Shown here: piece by piece, positions 55,055-56,727 of the stretch
How the letters are laid out: every line of letters begins with the position of its first letter
Numbering within the stretch: the first letter of the stretch is position 1
Source of the DNA: an uncultured Anaerobiospirillum sp.
Lineage (GTDB): Bacteria; Pseudomonadota; Gammaproteobacteria; Enterobacterales; Succinivibrionaceae
Direction of reading: 5' to 3'
NCBI GenBank assembly: GCA_944389785.1
Contig: CALXNP010000002.1
Coordinates: 1 to 56,727, forward strand
Length of the DNA: 56,727 nt
The notes under the pieces: model-generated
What the model was told of the DNA's origin: nothing
The model's input: only the letters and a program-made list of their open reading frames with translations
Database searches by the model: none
Made by a program: the position numbers and the translations under genes

Positions 55055-55076
55055 AAAATAGATCTATATCACATAT
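55055..55076 (-). promoter_or_regulatory. CRP-like site upstream of deoC
   Basis: Read on the minus strand, ATATGTGATATAGATCTATTTT matches the 22-base CRP consensus at 17 positions, with an exact TGTGAT half. Its centre is about 89 bases before the deoC start. Confidence 0.6.
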
Positions 55077-55087
55077 GTGCATTAACA

Positions 55088-55105
55088 ATTGAACATATGT
55101 TCAAT
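55088..55105. promoter_or_regulatory. deo operator 1 (perfect palindrome)
   Basis: ATTGAACATATGTTCAAT is a perfect 18-bp palindrome. It has the same outer half-sites (ATTGAA/TTCAAT) as the DeoR operator known from Bacillus subtilis, which fits the SorC/DeoR-type regulator of this locus. Confidence 0.75.
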
Positions 55106-55192
55106 AGGAGAAACATTATACACAATAATACTTATGTGTTTGAGAGAAAAATATAATAAATTCAAAGGATATAAAAAATAGTAAAATTATAT

Positions 55193-55210
55193 TTTTAACA
55201 AATGTTCAAT
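55193..55210. promoter_or_regulatory. deo operator 2 (15 of 18 match)
   Basis: TTTTAACAAATGTTCAAT matches operator 1 at 15 of 18 positions, and its right half is exact. Centres are 105 bp apart, about ten helical turns. Confidence 0.6.
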
Positions 55211-55620
55211 AAAATATATTAGCTCTTTTTAGAAAAATTATAGAAAATACAATTTATTATAAAGGGATAAAAGGTTTAGTTAGTTTAAATATTTATATTT
55301 TGCAGGATTGGTAATTTATTTTTATTTTAGGTGATAATATATAAAGATTCTTTGATGCAAAAATAGCTGTAGACTATAATTTTTCTAAAACAGCTTTAAA
55401 AGTTTCAAATAAGATATATAAATTCAAGGCAAAAATATACTTACATGATAGATAACATTACTATTTATTAGATGATAGACAGTTTTTTGCTATTAGGATT
55501 TTTTGATCTAAAAAAATATAATAAAAACTAATGTCTAAAACAATATAGTAATTGTTATATTATAGAGTTTACATATAAATATCATTTTTGACATATAATA
55601 TCGTAGCAGTAAAAGTGACA
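55211..55620. other. AT-rich DNA without a recognisable gene
   Basis: Between the deo control region and the Rpn fragment. Frames here are short; one 34-codon open stretch near 55350 has no start with an RBS and is not recognisable. Confidence 0.45.
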
Positions 55621-55623
55621 AAA

Positions 55624-55664
55624 TAGACGATAAATAAAGGTATATAGACAGTTTTTATCGTCTA
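55624..55664 (-). terminator. hairpin after the Rpn-type fragment
   Basis: TAGACGATAAA (55624-55634) and TTTATCGTCTA (55654-55664) are perfectly complementary, 19 bases apart, 28 bases beyond the stop at 55693. Termination is likely but the T-run is weak. Confidence 0.5.
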
Positions 55665-55692
55665 AAGTTAGGAGCTTTAAAAGGTAAGCTTA

Positions 55693-56259
55693 CTAAGATT
55701 TGCAAGGAATATTTAGCTTATTGGCTAATTCTTTTATTTTATCTATAGATAGCATTGTATATGTTGAAATTTCTGTTAAGTTTAGTTTTCCAAGCTTAAG
55801 CATTTGTTCAGCTACTTTAAGTTGAGTTTTAGCTATACCTTCAGCCATACCCTCAGCCTTACCTTTTGCTAAACCTTCAGCCTTACCTTCATTAATAAGT
55901 TTTTTTGTAAACTCACTCATAATATGCTCTCCTTCTTGTGTTTCTTTAAAAAATCTCATACGATCTGCTAATACTTGATAGTGCATGTTATCAGCTCTAG
56001 AGCATTTAAGATCATGTATCAAGTAAGAAAGCTCACTATTAGATGATATTTCGTTATAAGATGTATTTACATATATTATATGTATTCCATCATTAAAATC
56101 TATATTACATTCTTTAATTACTCTCTCAACATGATAAATTGGCAATCCTGCTTCAAAAACATCATTTTCTGTAATAAAGATCACATATGTTTCTGTTAGC
56201 TTGTTATATTCACTATTTTTCCCGACTTTAGAGCATAAAAAGTGTATAAAATACTTTAT
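55693..56259 (-). pseudogene. N-terminally truncated Rpn / PD-(D/E)XK nuclease family transposase-like gene
   Basis: The frame is open from 56259 to the stop at 55693. It holds only the C-terminal half of an Rpn-type (recombination-promoting nuclease) protein. Residues read KLTETYVIFITENDVFEAGLPIYHVER, then DGIHIIYVNTS, HDLKCSRADNMHYQVLADRMRFFKE and a GKAEG/AKGKAEGMAEG repeat before the end. The N-terminal half with the nuclease Asp/Glu/Lys core is missing; a stop (TAA at 56260-56262) and IS DNA replace it. A GTG at 56184 is only an internal codon. This looks like a gene cut by the neighbouring IS. Confidence 0.75.
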
Positions 56260-56337
56260 TTAAAGGATTTGATGACCTTTTCTTTGCTACGTAAATATAT
56301 GTCAAATTTTATTAAACAACAATAGATATATTACGAC

Positions 56338-56727
56338 TTAGTTTTTTTTACTTAGACTAGTGATGTCTTCTGTTAATCCTATAGCAACTATATCAACTAC
56401 CAAAAACAACTCATCGATCCTATTTACTAACTGAGCATTTATTTTATTATCCGCACTTACTCCTTGTCTCATAAAAAGAGCTTTCTTACTTGTAGTTAAA
56501 TCTATCATTGTAAATTTAGCACTAGCCAATATCTCAATAACTTTATGATTTGATATATTAATACCAGCTTGTCTTACTTTATAATAGGATAATCTTTCAA
56601 GTACTAATGCTAAATAGCATATTAAAAAATGTCCTCTTATTCTATCAGCTGTCCATACATAAACAGGTCTTGTATCCAAATTTGTTTTCATAACCCTAAA
56701 ACATTCTTCAATGTGCCACAGCTGTCT
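56338..56727 (-). CDS. IS1634-type transposase, C-terminal part (runs off the window)
   Basis: The frame is open from the window edge (130 codons including stop). It reads QLWHIEECFRVMK, then TRPVYVWTADRIRGHFLICYLALVLERLSYYKV, which is the IS1634/IS4-like DDE transposase C-terminal signature (the E of WxIEEcFRxmK and the RIRGHFLI block). An internal ATG at 56691 is not the true start. The catalytic N-terminal part lies outside the window. The right part of the gene and its terminus lie between here and the Rpn fragment. Confidence 0.88.
   Translation of the reverse strand, partial: RQLWHIEECFRVMKTNLDTRPVYVWTADRIRGHFLICYLALVLERLSYYKVRQAGINISNHKVIEILASAKFTMIDLTTSKKALFMRQGVSADNKINAQLVNRIDELFLVVDIVAIGLTEDITSLSKKN

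Noticed and set aside
55320..55460. Short open frame of about 34 codons upstream of the deo control region
   Set aside because: No start with an RBS and no recognisable sequence; probably chance in AT-rich DNA.
1..56727. CRISPR array, toxin-antitoxin module or prophage
   Set aside because: No regularly spaced repeats, no cas genes and no phage structural genes; the marR-GNAT pair lacks the ribbon-helix-helix plus short GNAT form of a tacTA-type module.

Overview
The window is AT-rich chromosomal DNA from a Gram-negative, motile gammaproteobacterium. The evidence is a set of gammaproteobacterial markers: anmK, mpl, lolB-ispE-prs, an E. coli-type YcaO, smrA, a VC2046/SO_2500-family gene, nqrM-apbE and L- and P-ring flagellar genes. 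The low GC, the sugar-import genes, and the Rpn-type and IS1634-type sequences at the right edge suggest Succinivibrionaceae (Aeromonadales). That placement is inference from gene content, not a proven assignment.

Layout. 1-2.3 kb: a membrane-protein fragment, a TIGR04076-type protein and anmK. 2.4-4.3 kb: tyrS-rpiA. 4.4-11.2 kb: flagellar export and MS-ring operon fliEFGHIJ. 11.3-13.8 kb: tRNA-Leu(GAG), a MITE-like relic and slt. 14.2-18.8 kb: flgD and flgFGHI, each unit behind a sigma-54-type promoter, with no flgE between them. 19-20.8 kb: a marR-GNAT pair and an unknown gene. 20.8-25 kb: mglBAC galactose/glucose ABC importer with CRP- and GalR-type sites. 25-32.7 kb: DUF1963 protein, proS with a small secreted protein, nqrM-apbE, mpl and an EAL/HDOD protein. 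32.7-36.9 kb: ycaO-lolB-ispE-prs in overlapping order. 37-43.3 kb: unknown membrane protein, asd, a tnpB-less IS200/IS605-type remnant with an omegaRNA-like end, VC2046-type gene, smrA, loiP-like protease and mtnN-ampE-like pair. 43.9-49.9 kb: glgC, an acyltransferase, a secreted orphan, slyD and thiI. 50-55.2 kb: a deoxyribose catabolic locus (SorC/DeoR-type regulator, deoK, deoX, deoP, deoC). 55.7 kb-end: a truncated Rpn/PD-(D/E)XK transposase-like gene beside a partial IS1634-type transposase.

How the genes work together. The two flagellar blocks supply the MS ring, rotor, export ATPase complex, hook cap, distal rod and P/L rings; other parts must lie elsewhere. The deo genes form a complete route: uptake (DeoP), a mutarotase-like protein (DeoX), phosphorylation (DeoK) and cleavage to acetaldehyde plus glyceraldehyde-3-phosphate (DeoC). 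Two operator-like sites 105 bp apart and a CRP-like site lie upstream. mglBAC imports galactose/glucose and glgC starts glycogen synthesis. anmK and mpl recycle peptidoglycan and slt cleaves it.

No CRISPR array, prophage or complete defence island is visible. The least ordinary DNA is the omegaRNA-like element at 39.1-39.35 kb, the MITE-like element at 11.43-11.65 kb and the mobile-element junction at the right edge.
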